This document shows, in pieces, positions 1 to 13,500 of a stretch of 64,000 nt of DNA (positions are counted from its first letter, which is position 1; every line of letters starts with the position of its first letter). Source of the DNA: Macropodus opercularis (taxonomy: Eukaryota; Chordata; Actinopteri; Anabantiformes; Osphronemidae); contig CM061091.1 in the NCBI GenBank assembly GCA_030770545.1, positions 11,960,501 to 12,024,500 on the forward strand. Reading direction: 5' to 3'. Under the pieces are notes generated by a model, which saw nothing but the letters and a program-made list of their open reading frames with translations, was not told the DNA's origin and made no database searches. Both the position numbers and the translations under genes were made by a program.

Positions 1-1700
1 CATTACCATAAAAGTTAAGTGCTTTTACTTGGAAGTACAGGGTTCTGTATGTTAATACTGAGGATGCTTTAAAGGTGAGGATTAAGAAAATCTGATGACA
101 GTTGTTGAAGCACATCCACACTTTATCCAGACCCGGCTGTAAGCGTGTCAGGATCGCACCTCTGATCCTCAAACCAGCGTAAGGAGACGTAGCGTAAGAG
201 GACAGTTCTCCCCGCACGCGTGTTGAGTTGGCATTTTGCACCTTAAATGTGCGATTTAAAAAGCTGCAAAACACGCAGGTGAAACTTTGCGACCTTTGCC
301 GATTGTTTGTGAGGTTAAAACTGTGGCCCTTTGTGATTCTGTTTGCATTTAAAGACCTTTTTTTCCCTTTTCTTACAGTATATAGAAAAGAAAAAAACAC
401 TAAGATAATAATAGATAAATAAACTGTAAATAAACAATTCTGCTTCCCAGAACATTTATTCAAGCTGACCTGCTTTTTTGTGCCTCTCAGTTTGCTGTGT
501 TTATTTCAGATTAGTACATTTTGACACGTTACCAATAGACTAGTAGAGTCTAATGAGCATTTCTGGGTAAACTAATTGAAATACTTTCCTAAGGCTATAT
601 GTACTTTTCTAAGAATTTCTATATTTTCCTGTTGCTTGAGCTGTTAAAGGTTACAAGTGTGATTCATAATTTGCCTTTTATTTTCATAATTGCATCGCCA
701 CTCTTTGAATGCAGTCGTGTGTAATAATGACTACAGTCTTTTGTTTGTGGTGTACAAAGAGCTCAATTACCTCCTTTGCGACCCACGTGCATCCATCTTT
801 GATTTTTTTATCATGTTTTATTTTTTTCACGTGCATGCAGCAAAGCAGTTTCTTACAATTTACTGTACATACAGCTCACATTGTGCGCAAGGCGCCTTGT
901 CAGTGTTTTGTGTTGCGTCTCTGAGGCAACCTTACCTACACAGAAATAACACACATCTTTCCATTAATTAGAAATGGGGCTGGGTTGTTATGGGTTAATA
1001 TTTGTTAAAGTTGTGAAACATTCACTGGCGTTTGTGCGGCTGCGAGAGTTTATGTTACTTTCTATCCCCACGAGAGAGAGTGAGGGCTGTTCATCATAAT
1101 CCCATGTAATTGCCACTTCAGCTACTTTGTGGCCTGTTGCTGGTTTGCAGGACTGTGCTTGGAGACTTTTACGCTTCGACTGAGGGAAAACACACGTTGC
1201 ATCAACCTTCTGAGTGATTATGACATTTATCACTTGTAAAATGTAGAGCTGGCGTCAACAGATTAAAAAATATATATTTTATTGTATTTATGCTGGTGCA
1301 CCTTATATTTTTGTGTAGCCTGGGGCCTCAAGTGTATAAAATGATGTAGGTTATGTGCTACAGTGGTTCAGATGGGAGCGTTTAAGCTTCTCTCCACCCT
1401 AGTCAGAGTCAGATTGTTTGTTCTGATGACTCATCAAAATGTAATAGTAAACAATCTATTAATGCAGTTGTATTGTTACGTCATATCTCCCCTAGACTGT
1501 GTGCATACAAGCATTTCTCCTTCACCTGACACTAGTTGTTCTTTATTTATGCAACTGGAAATCAAACCTTTTACTTATACTTATGTACCTTATACTTTTT
1601 TTTTCTTACCTTTCTAAAGTCAGTGGTCTCCTCATGTTTTAGAATTCAACCGGAGGAATCTTCGCCACAGGGATGTGAGAAACATGATTTATTAATAACA
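1..1700. other. Non-coding stretch, nothing recognised
   Basis: AT-rich unique-looking DNA. Short open frames exist (for example 228-422 +) but carry no recognisable domain and overlap frames on the other strand. A TACAGTA heptamer sits near 375 and a TAAATAAA string near 415-425, which alone do not establish a transcript end. Confidence 0.5.
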
Positions 1701-1704
1701 TTTT

Positions 1705-1880
1705 GGAGCAGAGAGGTGGCATAGTGGCGCCGTTGTTAGCACGGTCACCTCGCAGCTAGAAACACCCGGGTTCAAATGAAAGTGTTTATTGGGTTGTCTC
1801 TCCGTGTTGTCCCTGTGATGGACAGCTGTCCTAGCACGAGGTGACCCTTACTAGGATAATGGATGGATGCATGGACGGCT
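1705..1880 (+). mobile_element. Decayed tRNA-type SINE remnant
   Basis: Resembles the very common fish repeat whose 5' part is tRNA-like. An A-box-like TGGCATAGTGG lies at 1717-1727 and a B-box-like GGTTCAAAT at 1769-1777, about 50 bases apart as in a pol III internal promoter. The body continues through a segment like 'ctgtgatggac' to a tail with GGATAATGGATGGATG, typical of the family's 3' end. The B box has lost the usual TCGA and the middle of the element appears deleted, so it should be inactive. The family is recognised from memory of fish repeats; the exact library name is not certain. Confidence 0.6.
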
Positions 1881-2236
1881 CCTCGGCGCAGGCTCAGGCT
1901 CATCTGGCGCCGTTAAGTCAGGTCCTGGCTCTGCGAAGAGGCGTCTGAGCCTGCTGTAGCAGAAGCCACTGAGCCCTCTGGTGGTAGGCGTCCTTGGAGT
2001 GGTGGTTGTTAAACGAGAAGGGACTCAATTGAAATTGATTGCGTGCAGCGGCTGGATGAATGGGTTGGGTTTCGCATGAACAGGGAAGCTCAAAGAGGTT
2101 TTGAGTGAATCAGGCTCAGTCTCTCTGTTCGAACAGCGGTGTAAGAAGCAAAACAAAACACAAGAATGTCGGTTTTCCTCCTCGCTGGCCGGACACATGC
2201 GTCCATCTGCACTGCATCTGCTCTGCGATAGACTGT
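1881..2236. other. Non-coding spacer between two SINE remnants
   Basis: GC-richer than its surroundings, with two GGCGCCGTT-like strings and the CTCF-like motif. A stretch near 2045-2065 (TGCAGCGGCTGGATGAATGG) again resembles a SINE tail, so this interval may be broken element sequence. Confidence 0.35.
1973..1984 (-). promoter_or_regulatory. CTCF-like motif
   Basis: On the minus strand the 12 bases read CCACCAGAGGGC, a full match to the vertebrate CTCF core CCASYAGRKGGC, followed by TC where GC is usual. Established knowledge: this core with orientation anchors chromatin loops. A match this short arises by chance in tens of kilobases, so occupancy is an inference. Confidence 0.35.
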
Positions 2237-2330
2237 TTACCTGCCCAGTGAGCCTTCCTCACACTGAACGCCGGGATAGCTGCAAACCCCCACGACCCAA
2301 GGTTTAGAAAATGAATGGGCAAATGGTTTG
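2237..2330 (+). mobile_element. 3' tail of a second SINE-type repeat
   Basis: Matches the 3' part of the same fish repeat as at 1705-1880: an ACCTGCCCAG start, CCGGGATAGCTGCAAACCCC in place of the usual 'ctgggataggctccagcccc', then CCACGACCC, and a TTTAGAAAATGAATGGGCAAATGG end that corresponds to the family's GAAAATGGATGGATGG tail. It lacks any tRNA-like head here, so it is a truncated copy or the tail of the disrupted copy upstream. Confidence 0.6.
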
Positions 2331-5300
2331 AAAGGTCACTGCAGGGGAAACAGTCAACAAAAAAGTGAAATTATTTTATGTGCTTCCCTGACAAGAAGCG
2401 AGTCACACTGCCCAGGGTTATTATCTTATCATGAACCAACCCAGACGACGCAGCTGAGCTGAGACATTGCTGGGCAGTGTCTGGAAACATCCTCTACTGA
2501 CTCCACAAGTTGTCATGTTAGTCTTCTTATCTCTTGTTTACAACCTACTTAACCCTAATCCCAACTTCCTTCTTGTTTTTTTTTCTCTAACTCCAGCGCT
2601 ACTACAGCTGACAATTACAAATTCCTGCTCTGCAGCTGCCCATAGATACACATTGTGGCAGGTTGAAGACACACAAAGCTTCACACTGTAACCCTGCGTC
2701 GTTCTGCGTCAAGTACTGGAAATTAACACAACCAGTGACTGGTGTTACTAGACATGCCAGAACGCTGGCCAGCTAAAAAGCAAGTCAGAGTAAAACCAAA
2801 TATCCATCGAAATAAGACAAAAGTCAGCATTATGTGCAAATATGTCACACAAAAACAAGACTAAAGGTCAGATAAGGAAGGTGAAATGATTCATATTTAT
2901 GTGTTTTCATTATCACTTGGTAATATTTTGCATAATAATTGACTGTAGGGTCAGATACAATGTTTAAGATGTTTAATCAGGGGTAAACATCACAAAGCTT
3001 CAATGATGAGCTAGTGAGTAACCTACCGCAGACAGTTTGCACTGAGGCCTTTGTTTCTTATAGACTTCAAAACCATGACAGACGTTTGTTACTGTAGATG
3101 ATAAATTGTACCCCTCAAGTCTTGACTATTGTTTCTGCTCATGTGTTGCAAAAACAGATAATGAAGCTTAAACAACTTGACAAAATACAAAGAAGGTGAA
3201 AAGGCTGTGGAGGTTTTTGTAAGATTTTAATTACCTATGAGGTTTTGGTCTTCAAGAATGTGATGAAGGCACTAGAATGACTTTAGTACAAGTGTCTCAA
3301 CTCTTTGGTTTTACTTTTTTAATGGATTTTTCTTAATTCATTTTCATTTTCTGTTGTGGATTAGCAGACAAAAGAGAAAAAATTCTTCATTAAAAACAAA
3401 ACTTTCAGAGCAGTCAAATGGCAAAAAGTGAAAGAGTCTGAAGGCTTTCTGGTTTGACTGTAGGTTGCTGTGTGATGGTTACGTTGTGTAGATGAAACAG
3501 TAATTAGTTCATCAGGATACAGTAAAATGTCTCACAAGTGTCAGTAAAACATAAATGTAGTCAAAGACTAAACTCCAAGGAGGCACAGGTAAGTTTGGAA
3601 TATAATGGGATACAAAAACCTTGTGAGAGTCTGATTATTTGATCATTGCTGAATAAATAGCAAATATTGAAGTAATGGGTGCATTTGTCAAATTGAGACT
3701 TGTTGTAGGTCTGTTGAGCTAAAAATCATTTCAATGTCCAGGTGGAATCTTTAGAAATAAGACGAGTGTGTGACCCAAACCTCCTTTATCCCGTCAGCGG
3801 GCAACCTTCTCCCAGCAGCACATTTTAACTTGGTCTTGAGAAAAAAATTAATCCACAACTAAGGAGTATTTACTTAGACTGCGCTCGTGTCGAGCGTGGA
3901 AGACACAGTTCAACTTTACTTTTGTCTTTTTTTCTCGAGGGAAATAGTCATTTCAAGCGAGTCAGCATTTTACACGAAGACGGCACAACACGAGGAAGCT
4001 TTTGAAAAAGACGCCACAGCTTTCAGTCCTCTGAGTCCGGTGTCAAGGCACACGCAAGAAGGAATATATGTAAGACATGGTTTCATCAAACACTGTCTCT
4101 GTTTGCTTGTCAATCTTTGGTTCATGCTGCGGTTGTTGTGTAAACTGCACAGCCGGTGTAGCCAAAACACTCCTCACCCCCCACTATCACATGAATGTAG
4201 AATGAGGGACTCTCACTGATAATAGCTTTACACATTCTTCTGAACATTTGAACCAACTTACGCTTAATATTCAAACTTCTCGTATGACATACATACAGCA
4301 CATATATATATACATAGACAGATTTGCTTGCTACGTTTCATTAGCTGGAATATCATTCGTATGAACTTGATGTGATGCGGATTTAAATCAAAGTTATTCT
4401 CCAGGTGCAGTCCATATACTGTAGGTCTAGCTCCATCATCACTTTCCCTGCCCAGAATCTGAGCAACTCTGCACCTTCGCCTGAGTCTCACCATGGCAAC
4501 TGTTGATAGAAACGTTTGAATCCCTCCAGTGTCCCTCCAGCATTTGCCACTTTTCCCTTTCTTCTCTGCAGATGAGCATACTTCACGCCTTTATCGCAAC
4601 AAAACAAATGAACAGAAACATCACGAGGTAAATGTCATCACACGCCCAAAAGTCTTGCTAAGGTTGACGATTTCATAGAAAGATTAAACGAAATAGCAGC
4701 AGTGAGCTTTCTTATGTTTACTGCTACATCGAGTCTGAAGATGGTGTTTTTTTTTGTTTTTTTTTAAAGAACACTTATTAGTTCTTGTTAGCGTGATAAC
4801 TGGCCTCAATCTATCCAACCTGGAGCTCAAACATAACTACTGTATATTACGTTGACATTTGATCAATAAAATGTTTGAACCTCGCAGTTCAGAGGGAACT
4901 CTGTTCTTGCGACGCAGTTAGAAAACTGAACCCTAAAAAGTAAAAAAACGAAATCCAGATTATGTTCTACAGAACAAATACTTAATATACTGTGCTTTTG
5001 TGATTTAACACATTGGGCCAACACTTTTGCTTAGGGATATTCAAACATGTCAAGCCTGCTTAGCATTACATCGCTGCAGCCCCCTGTGTGATGAAACCAG
5101 GGGACAGAGTCATAAATAAAAGATATAGATATAGGCCATAAAATCCTCTTATCCTCCTACAAACATGATTTTACTCTGGCAAAAACAAAATGATTTACAC
5201 ACCGTCACCCAAACTGTTGAACACTACAGTGTGTTTCCTAACAATACATAGGGTTACAAATGAGTCTTCCTCATACGGTTTGACAAAAAGGTTGAATTTT

Positions 5301-5609
5301 CCGGCAATATGCTGTAGAAATGCGTGAAAGAGGGACACGACATCACACTAACAGCTTCTGTGGGTGCTTTTACAGCTGGGTGCACCTTGTTAATCGTAGG
5401 AGTGATCATTAGATTTCTGAAAATGTCAAGAACACATAAAATGAGACTTTGTATTTTCAAAACAGCAAATGTAAGATCACTTAATGTTGTTTTCTGAAAA
5501 AAACATCTCTGACTTTATATAAACATTTTAAGAACTCAGAGTTTCTTCATGTTTAGATTTGCATGTTAAACAGCAGCACATGCTCTTGTAATGAAGACTA
5601 TTAGAAATC
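2331..5609. other. Non-coding stretch, nothing recognised
   Basis: AT-rich DNA without recognisable genes or elements. A perfect donor string CAG/GTAAGT occurs at 3586-3594, but the preceding 100 bases show no sustained open frame or acceptor, so no exon is called. T and A runs occur around 4746-4767. The open frame at 3887-4219 (+) overlaps one on the other strand at 3970-4170 and is not called. Confidence 0.5.
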
Positions 5610-5638
5610 TTTCTTCTTTCTTTCTTTCCTTCCTTCCT
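5610..5638 (+). repeat. (CTTT)n / (CCTT)n microsatellite
   Basis: Pure pyrimidine tract of TTTC units passing into TTCC units. Purine strand is minus. Confidence 0.9.
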
Positions 5639-6120
5639 GCTAATGGATTCATAGGGTTGGTTACGTGGACCGCGAAGGAAATATTTGGTGCCAGCCAGTT
5701 TCACATTCGCTGTCCTTTGAATTAACCCCTTGAGAAAACGTTGCTCTAAATAAAATCCAAACATCACTGGAAACTGACCTCTTCCCTGAGGCAACCCTCG
5801 TACCTGTCCTGTAATGCGGGGAGAAAAAAAAGAACATTTGTCAAACTTGTATCAGTGATGAAAGGTGCATCACAGCAGTGTAACCAGATGTTTCTGTCAC
5901 TGCAAATAAAAGATATATGTCTAGGGAAATGTTTTTCTTAAAAAAAACAAAAAACAGTTGCAGTGACTAAAAAAAACGCAAAGCAACTTGTACTGTAGCT
6001 AATGTGACGCACATCTACGTATATTACAGACATGTACTGTGCCACACACGAGCTCCTCTCTTATCTCGCTTCTCCAGTACAAAACACTGTTCTAAGGCAG
6101 AGAGAACGTGTTCTTAGAAA

Positions 6121-6141
6121 AAACAACAACAACAACAACAG
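6121..6141 (+). repeat. (AAC)n microsatellite
   Basis: About six perfect AAC units preceded by an A run. Confidence 0.9.
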
Positions 6142-7189
6142 ATGTTTCTAGTGTTTTTCAAACGTTTAAGAGCTGACAGGTGATAAATCAAGATGTTGCT
6201 GAATTTTAGTTTCTTTTCTAATGCAAAGACATTTAAATAATAAAGCATCCGCCTTTCACCGCTACTTTGAACTCGTCCGCTTTTTTCTTCTCAGCGTGTG
6301 CGCGTCTGTGCGTGTGTGACATCGTAGTCGTTTCAGTCTAACCGGTACTAATGAGTTCGATCTAATGAGTGAGTTAATTGCCGTGTTCGTGGTGGGAGTG
6401 GTGGTTTTATAGTATTATCGCGGGTCAATGAGCACGGCAATACGCTGGGTGGGTTGTAAGCTCTGCTGCTGCTAACAGCGCAGCTCTGTCTTGCTAAATA
6501 AAGTTTAAAACTCGATCTTATGCATCTCACACAACCAGTCACACCTGATGGATGAGTTCATATAAAAGCTGTCTCTTCTAGATCTTTGACTTAAACTTTG
6601 CATGCTGTCAAAGCTCGTGTTCAGACCATGAGGCCCCTTCTGTGCAGTCAAAAGCCATTTCAAACTGTACCTGAAGTGCAAAGACATGGAAGATTAATTG
6701 AATAACACATACAGGGCTTTGCTGCATCCACTGCGTTATCCTATGTCTACCCACTGACCATTTCTTTTCACATTTGCAATCAGAAAAGGTTTAAATCAAG
6801 AAGCGTATTGAGGTCAACACACATATAGAACAAGCCCGAGCAGTACTGAATGTCTCTTCTCACAATGTGTTTGGCTGGAGCTCAGGGAATAGGAGCTATA
6901 GGTGACCACCATCCACTGCTGTGTGACACTAATTACTGACGGTTCTGTAATGCTTGCCTTTACGGGCCTTCGCGGTCATTCAAATTCGGACAGCGTAGAC
7001 ATAAAAGACATAAAAGGTTGACGCAAACGACTGATAACTGCATGCTGTCTAGATAATCTCATTTCAGTTTGAACATTTATTTGATAATTGACTTATTACT
7101 CTGTGTTTGTTATCTCCTCTTCGCATTATATTTATAAGGTCACTTACAGATCGTTTACCATGTATTATTTTGTTGATGATAAGAAATCC
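6142..7189. other. Non-coding stretch, nothing recognised
   Basis: Contains a short TG-rich patch near 6296-6318 and otherwise unique-looking DNA. No recognisable coding frame. Confidence 0.5.
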
Positions 7190-7510
7190 AATCTCTAACA
7201 AAACAGCAGTTTGTCAGTAACATTTGTCCAGTGAAAGCAGATTAATATAGTGTTTGTATCACGCTGTCTTGGGTTGTTATTCATTATCATGTTGTTTTGC
7301 GAGCCACCATTCTCTTCGCTACACTTAATCATGCTTAGCATAAGGTCCTGAGAATTAATACTTCTGTTCTATTGATTTAAAGACATACTTGAGCCACCCT
7401 AATGCCCTGCTACTGTTTTTGAGTTAAGCTCCTATTATTACTGCTGCTTAATGTATTCATCTCAGCCTGTCCCAAAATAACCCAGGCGTAATTATTCTGC
7501 CACTACAGTG
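7190..7510. promoter_or_regulatory. Enhancer-like stretch (inferred conserved non-coding)
   Basis: Simple-repeat-free DNA with clustered homeodomain-type cores: GATTAATA near 7240, CTTAATCATG near 7325, GAATTAATAC near 7352, CTTAATG near 7447 and GTAATTATT near 7488. The composition resembles deeply conserved non-coding elements near developmental genes. This is inference from texture; no alignment was possible. Confidence 0.25.
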
Positions 7511-9066
7511 ACGGATGCTCCTTTTAAAGACACCCCTTTTTCCACAAGTGATAATCCTGTCATACTACACAAACTACAATATTTTGAAAAGGCAATAGAG
7601 ACAATAAAACGAGGGTTTGACACTCGTTCTCGATGTGCTGCACTCTCACTCACTCATCTTTAAAAAATGATCATTGCTTGTAATTACAGTGTTATCGTAC
7701 ACATCATTTGAAACAATGAGTGATTATGGATCATTATGCACTTTTACACTTTATTTGAACCCAACCTAACGTAAGCTACTCTAACAAGACTTAAGTAGTG
7801 TGTTATAGAGCTCTATCATGCTTTACAAGTCATAAACACTTCACCTGAGTCTGCTGCTTTCCTCCGTTTAGGGAGATCAAATACGGGACTTCATCAGTAT
7901 AAATAAGCAGCTGCTTTTAAAAAGGCCATATTGGCATGAAAAGTCATTCTAGTTATGATGATAATAGCAATGTTATAGGTATAGTGCGTTTACCTTTTCC
8001 CCAAGTCCAGGTATACGTTAAAGAATTAAGTCTAAATGCTGATAATTGTAATATTTCCTTGATTAGAAGCTCAACAGTCATTAATAAGGTTTTGGTGTGT
8101 TTCTATCCATCTAGAGAAATATGCTGATCCTTGTAAATGCACGTTTTAATGTTACTGTAAAGTCGCTAGATGACATTACATAGTGTACTGTCTGCAGCCT
8201 TACAGCCATTTGTCAGCCCAGTGAAACAAAATGAAGCTGATATCCAAGCACAAGAAGCAACATGCCTTTCAAGTCAAATGCAAGGCTTACTAGAGAGAAA
8301 GTCATCAGATATGGCACAAGCCTAAAAAATTCCAGCGATAACCTTCACACTGCAATGCCCCTGAATAAATGTCAAATACTATCTGCTGTTTGCTCAGTGG
8401 AACCATTGCATCCAATCTGCCCAAATGGAAGTGAAGAGCTGTGAGAAATAAATCCTGAAGTCACACCGGAACGCGCCGGAAGTCTCTAAACAAAGACAAG
8501 ACAAAACACTGGCACGTTTCCTTGGATTCGCTGGATCCTTGCGGATGCGTCAAGCGTCCAGTAGTTTACCTGTTTGCAAATGAACTAATAAAAATAGTCA
8601 TGATGATATAATAATCAAATTTGTTTTGTTATCTCTGTGTGGCTGTTACAGAGATGAATGAGACACGCTGTACGTCCATATGGCCAGCAGAGCATTGTCT
8701 GCCTGAGGACACACATGCTGACGTTGGTCTATGAATCTTCCATTAGAGCGGGCTGCAATTATTTCTTTTCCCACGGATGGTTCCTGCAGCCCATAATGAA
8801 TCTAAGGTAATATCTGTGTCTCCTTTTATCAAGGCCGGGGATCACTGTGTTTCAGGCAATGTATGCAGGACAGGAGATCAAACCATGAAGGTCTGCCCTT
8901 TGGGTAGAAAGCTTACAGTCCTTTTTTCATTGATTCAGCCATTTTACATTCAGGTACTGTCAATCAAAAACCTTCTACATGAAGGTGCAGACATTTTCTT
9001 TTCCTTTTTTTTTTTGGTGCATATGCTGCTACAACAAAAGAAACTATTACTGTATTACTTCCAACC
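7511..9066. other. Non-coding stretch, nothing recognised
   Basis: Unique-looking DNA with a T run near 9006-9015. Short open frames at 7936-8127 and 8777-9121 (+) have no recognisable domain; the latter ends in a hydrophobic run encoded by T-rich and (AAT)n sequence and is taken as spurious. Confidence 0.45.
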
Positions 9067-9089
9067 AATAATAATAATAATAATAATAC
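9067..9089 (+). repeat. (AAT)n microsatellite
   Basis: Seven AAT units, perfect, directly followed by ACTGTGG. Confidence 0.9.
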
Positions 9090-10599
9090 TGTGGCACAGT
9101 AGCTGTGAGTATTTTACATGATGTATTATGCATTTTACAAACCACATTAGTTAACATATGTGAACATAATTTTAATTAAAAGCTTTTGGTTTCGTCTTTA
9201 TTGCACACTTTGTGTAATCCAGTCCCTTTAGGCATTTGTGCACTAATGTCAAATCGCTGTAATTACTTTTGTGGAGTAAAAATCATGAGGAGAAATTAAC
9301 CTTTGGCTCTGTTCATCTCATGCCTTGCTCCACCAGCTTGTCAGAATTCAATGGAAAAAACATGCAAATGATTTGCTGCATTGCCGACTTACTGAACGTT
9401 CGGTTCCTCAGGGAACAAACCACGTTTGTGTTTATTTCTCAGCGCTTCTAAATTTTTGCAGTTAAATAAAGATTTTTGCATCTAAATTGTGTCTATTAAA
9501 ATGTGTTACTAAAATTTGGATTAGTGAAGCCGTGCACTGATTTGTTGGCACGCTTTTACAGTAGCATGACGCTAGAACGGCTAATGTCAAGTCGACAATG
9601 TTAATGACAAAATGTTTGGAAGTGCACAAACCAAAGTTCAAACCCTGCACCATTTTGCAAAATAAGGTTTCAGAGCGAGCAGGTATAGAGCTGTAAGAGC
9701 AGGGTTTGATCTGACGCTGAGGAATAAAGACACACGTGAGCAGGGGAGATGATTTGTGCTCGCAAAAGGAATTGTGTAACTACATTTAGGCGAGCAGTAG
9801 GGATTCTCACTCCCATAGTGATCAAAGCCAATCTCGCTCACTTCAGGCGAATCTCCTGAGCGTAAACCCCAACTGACAGTGTCACTGGTCCAATTTGACT
9901 TAGAAATTAAGGTTTAGTGTCTTCTTCTACTCTAAACCCGGGGCAGTTTTTTTGTTAGAACGAGCAGTACTTGGTAACTGTATTATCTTAAAACTCAATT
10001 ATTCAGTGTTTCTTTCAAATGACATTGAGATCCTATGGATGCCTTCAGATGCCTCTAGTTATACTAAGCCTTAACTATTGCCCAAAATGACTTGACACAT
10101 TACCTCACTATTTATTAATACCTTGCAGAGCTGAGTAAACAAGCTGCAGGATGACATTATTAGCGTTCTGCAGGTTTTACATGAGTTTGTAAAGAAGCTT
10201 AGAGCAGTTTCATACTATTTTACGCTGCATCTGCTCTTCTATAAGTTAGTTAATTCCTAGATGTTAATTTGTGTCGTGACCAGAGACCCCTGCATCTCCA
10301 AACTTTTGAATCAATAACCTAATTACTGCAAAGATTTAGTGCTGATTTCACTCTCTTAATTAACACATTTCAAGCACCACACTTTCCCACTGTGAGTGAA
10401 CGCATCATGTCTGCAGGGCAGTTCAGCCAACATCAGAGGCATTTATTTAAGTTCCCTTGAAAATATATATGACTAATTTGTAGACGCTTGTATGCTACCT
10501 GCATAATAGCTACATCATAATTTTTACTCTAATGAATTGTGTAACATACGCTAAGACAAACCTCAATCATCGCACTCATTTCATGTAAGAGAAAATTTG
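9090..10599. other. Non-coding stretch, nothing recognised
   Basis: AT-rich DNA. TTAATTAA-like strings at 9172-9179 and 10358-10364. No coding frame or mobile element recognised. Confidence 0.5.
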
Positions 10600-10624
10600 T
10601 ATTATTATTATTATTATTTTTTTC
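10600..10624 (+). repeat. (ATT)n microsatellite with T run
   Basis: About five to six ATT units followed by a T run. Confidence 0.9.
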
Positions 10625-12244
10625 ACTCTTTTATTTTCCTTGAGCAAGGTCAACAAAAGCTGTGATTGTGACTCCAGGTTCTTTACAGTATTTTATTGGC
10701 CTCTTCTGTATCTGTTAACTGCTCTTGAAGTGCAGAAACTGGAGGAGATGGTAGATGATGGCAAAAGTTGCTTTTACATTTTCATCCCACCAGAAAATGC
10801 CAAAAGTAAATGAAGCATTGGGCATAAGGGCAAAAGCATTATTCACTTCATTTAATCTCTGTTTGATTAGGCTTCCATACAGTACCTACCACGGAGGGGT
10901 CGCTCTGTAACTATTCATGTATTTCCTCACAAACCAAAACTAACTAACTAAACAAAACAACTTCTAGATTTTTTATTTTCAACTTTGACTGATAAGAATT
11001 CTGGGCCGTTCTTAAGATGTATTGTTGTTTTGCTTTTTTCGTTTTTTTCGGTTGTTTTCCAGTCTGTCTGCAGCAGCAGTACATGTCAACGCTGGGTTAC
11101 TGCAATCTGTTACAATGCTGTCTGAGTGACAAAATGACAGTTGGCAAATATCAATAAAATGAGCCATGGTGTATACTAATTAGACCTTATTATTTTTGCA
11201 AAATGTCTCTGACTAGATTGTTGCTGTCTACACTGAGTAAAGCTCAGCTGTCTTCCTGTTGTCCTGCTCATGCATCCGATGCAACAGATGCACTTAGTTT
11301 TAATCAATACTGTCATCTAGACTGGCCACACAGTGACGTGTGCTTCACTCACGTAACTGTATTACACAGGGCATCTTCATAGGCTTCGTATATACAGTAT
11401 TTCCTTCTAAAACATTTGAAGACACTAATGGTTTTATCTATCTCTCGTTTATCTGCTAGATTTGTCATTTCAAGGCACCTGGTCCACCGTTCTAGTCACA
11501 GACACCTGAATTTAAATATATTAGTGGAGCCAAAAAAAATTATTTGGTTATTTTTATATATTATACTAGACACTAATGGATATAAACCTATTCTAGAGCA
11601 CAGGCAGCTCAATGTAAACCCATCACGCAGGTGCTTTCCTCTCACATTTTGAACCTATTCTGAAGCTACTGGGTGTTGTTTTAGGATCGACAATGATTTT
11701 TTGGATGCGCAGGTACGTGCGTCTCCATCGTCTAAGCCGCAGAGGTACACAGACTCAAAGTCAGTGCCTGTCAGCACTGTTACCGCTTGGCAGTACATGA
11801 GAGAAATGATGAATCCCTCGCCAATGAGCTCACATGCACTGCCATGCGAACGGGTCAGTCTACCCTCTGGCTCAATGTGTCATGTTTATTTTCCAAAGAA
11901 AATGTCTCCTGTTAATGAAACAAGCCATCGAGCTGGCAGCTTCCCACGTCCAAGTCCGCTGAGGGACAAACATAAACCAGCGTAGCCTCGGTAAACTGTG
12001 AGGGCACCAAGAACCGAAAAACAGGATCTTTTTATGCACAAACATGCTAGATCATGGATGTAATGACAGTATGCATGTGCACAAATTACAAGCCACGGGC
12101 TACCTTAAAAGAGCAAACCCGGTGTCCTGGTGGAGTTCCTCAAGCTTCATTCCAACAAACCAGGAGGTTGCCTGTGGTTGTTAAGTCACAGAAGCAGAGA
12201 AAGAGGAAGTTAGAGCCAGGTAGACTCTAGAAAAACTGTAAAAT
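10625..12244. other. Non-coding stretch, nothing recognised
   Basis: Unique-looking DNA. The open frame at 11701-11985 (+) begins at a non-ATG codon and has no recognisable domain or splice context, so it is not called. Confidence 0.45.
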
Positions 12245-12261
12245 AATATATATATATATAA
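12245..12261. repeat. (TA)n microsatellite
   Basis: About eight TA units, followed by an A run and a TACTGTA heptamer at 12276-12282. Confidence 0.9.
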
Positions 12262-13319
12262 ATGAAAAAAATGTATACTGTATTTTTGAATGTGGTTCTT
12301 TGCTGAGCCTGAAAGCAAAAAATGACTTTGCAACTATACAGTAGCTGATGACGTCAGAACATAAATGGCTGCTTCCATTAAAGTCCAACTACTGTTATGT
12401 TCTTCGGCCTCGTTAGCTATAGTTGCCATTTGAAATGCCACTCAGAGCCCCAGGGTTTTACAGTCCATGCTTCTGCAGCACTAGTCTGTTTCTTCTGCAG
12501 GTCTAGCAGGGTTTCTACACCCGCTGTCTTAAAGCAGTGACCTTGGTGCTGTTCTCAGCAAGCCGGGGACAAAAAAAGCTAATTTGTGGGCACTGACCTA
12601 ATGTTCAGATGCGTGTATGCTTATTACTGCGAGAAGGGGCAAGGCCAAGAAGACAGATGTTGTCTTTTGTTCTGGGTTTTCCTGGTGTTTATTTGTGGTG
12701 TTGAGGGTGTTAAGGGTGGCATTACAGTGCTGAGAGAACACTTACAAAGGATAAAATGTATGAAAAGAAAGCTTTCATATGTTTCATATTTTTACTGAAT
12801 GAAGGAATATGCAGAGAGCTGTTTGGCAACCACAACAACAACCCCTTGCTCAGTAGTGTTAACACCATAAACGAATACAGTTTTCATCAATTTTTCAATT
12901 TCCCAGAGGATCCCAAATAAGAAGAGGTTTTACAACCGTTTTGATTCCTTCCCAAAGGCTTCTCTTGATGCCTTTCTTTCTGTTTTGCTCAGCGACTTCT
13001 CTCGGATACTGTATACTTAATAAATTCTGGACAACGACTGTGTTGTGTGTGAGATATGTGACTAGACTAAAATTAAATTCCTAAAAACACTACCCTAGCG
13101 TTCAATCTATAATGAAGTGAGAACCGTAAAAACCTCTTCCCTGAAGGGGCCTTTTTTTTTTTTTGCCAATGCATCAAGTGCTGGCAATGACGAAGGGTCC
13201 AAGGGTAGGCTACTTAAATGCACCACATGTTTAGTGACAACGGTGTAAGTAATATTAACAATAAGCGTAGGCTGGCATCAGTCTCCAACATCAAATAAAT
13301 GCATTAGTCTCCCTGAAAG
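12262..13319. other. Non-coding stretch, nothing recognised
   Basis: Contains a T run at about 13151-13162 and otherwise unique-looking DNA. Confidence 0.5.
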
Positions 13320-13500
13320 CGCCGTTGTATTATCTGTGGTTCGTGGCAGAGCAAGCAGAATCGTAAAATTGCCAAGTGGGAGCTGGCTTAAGAGAAATCT
13401 GCTTTAAGCCAATGAAACTGCTACTTGTGCCAGTGTGAGGTCACTGCACTTGATTTGCACCAACATGAAAATGGGCCCCAAGATATTTTATAGGACAGTG
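13320..13500. promoter_or_regulatory. Enhancer-like stretch (inferred)
   Basis: Repeat-free DNA with the near-mirror pair AGCTGGCTTAAGAGAAATC and TGCTTTAAGCCAATGAAAC, i.e. GGCTTAA and TTAAGCC forming a 7-bp inverted repeat around 13384-13411, plus an inverted CCAAT-type box. The texture suggests a conserved non-coding element; unverified. Confidence 0.22.

Noticed and set aside
1717..1778. A functional tRNA gene
   Set aside because: A and B boxes are present but no cloverleaf or acceptor stem can be drawn, and the flanks match a SINE-type repeat.
3586..3594. Perfect 5' splice-site string CAG/GTAAGT
   Set aside because: No upstream acceptor with a sustained open frame; such strings occur by chance several times in 64 kb.
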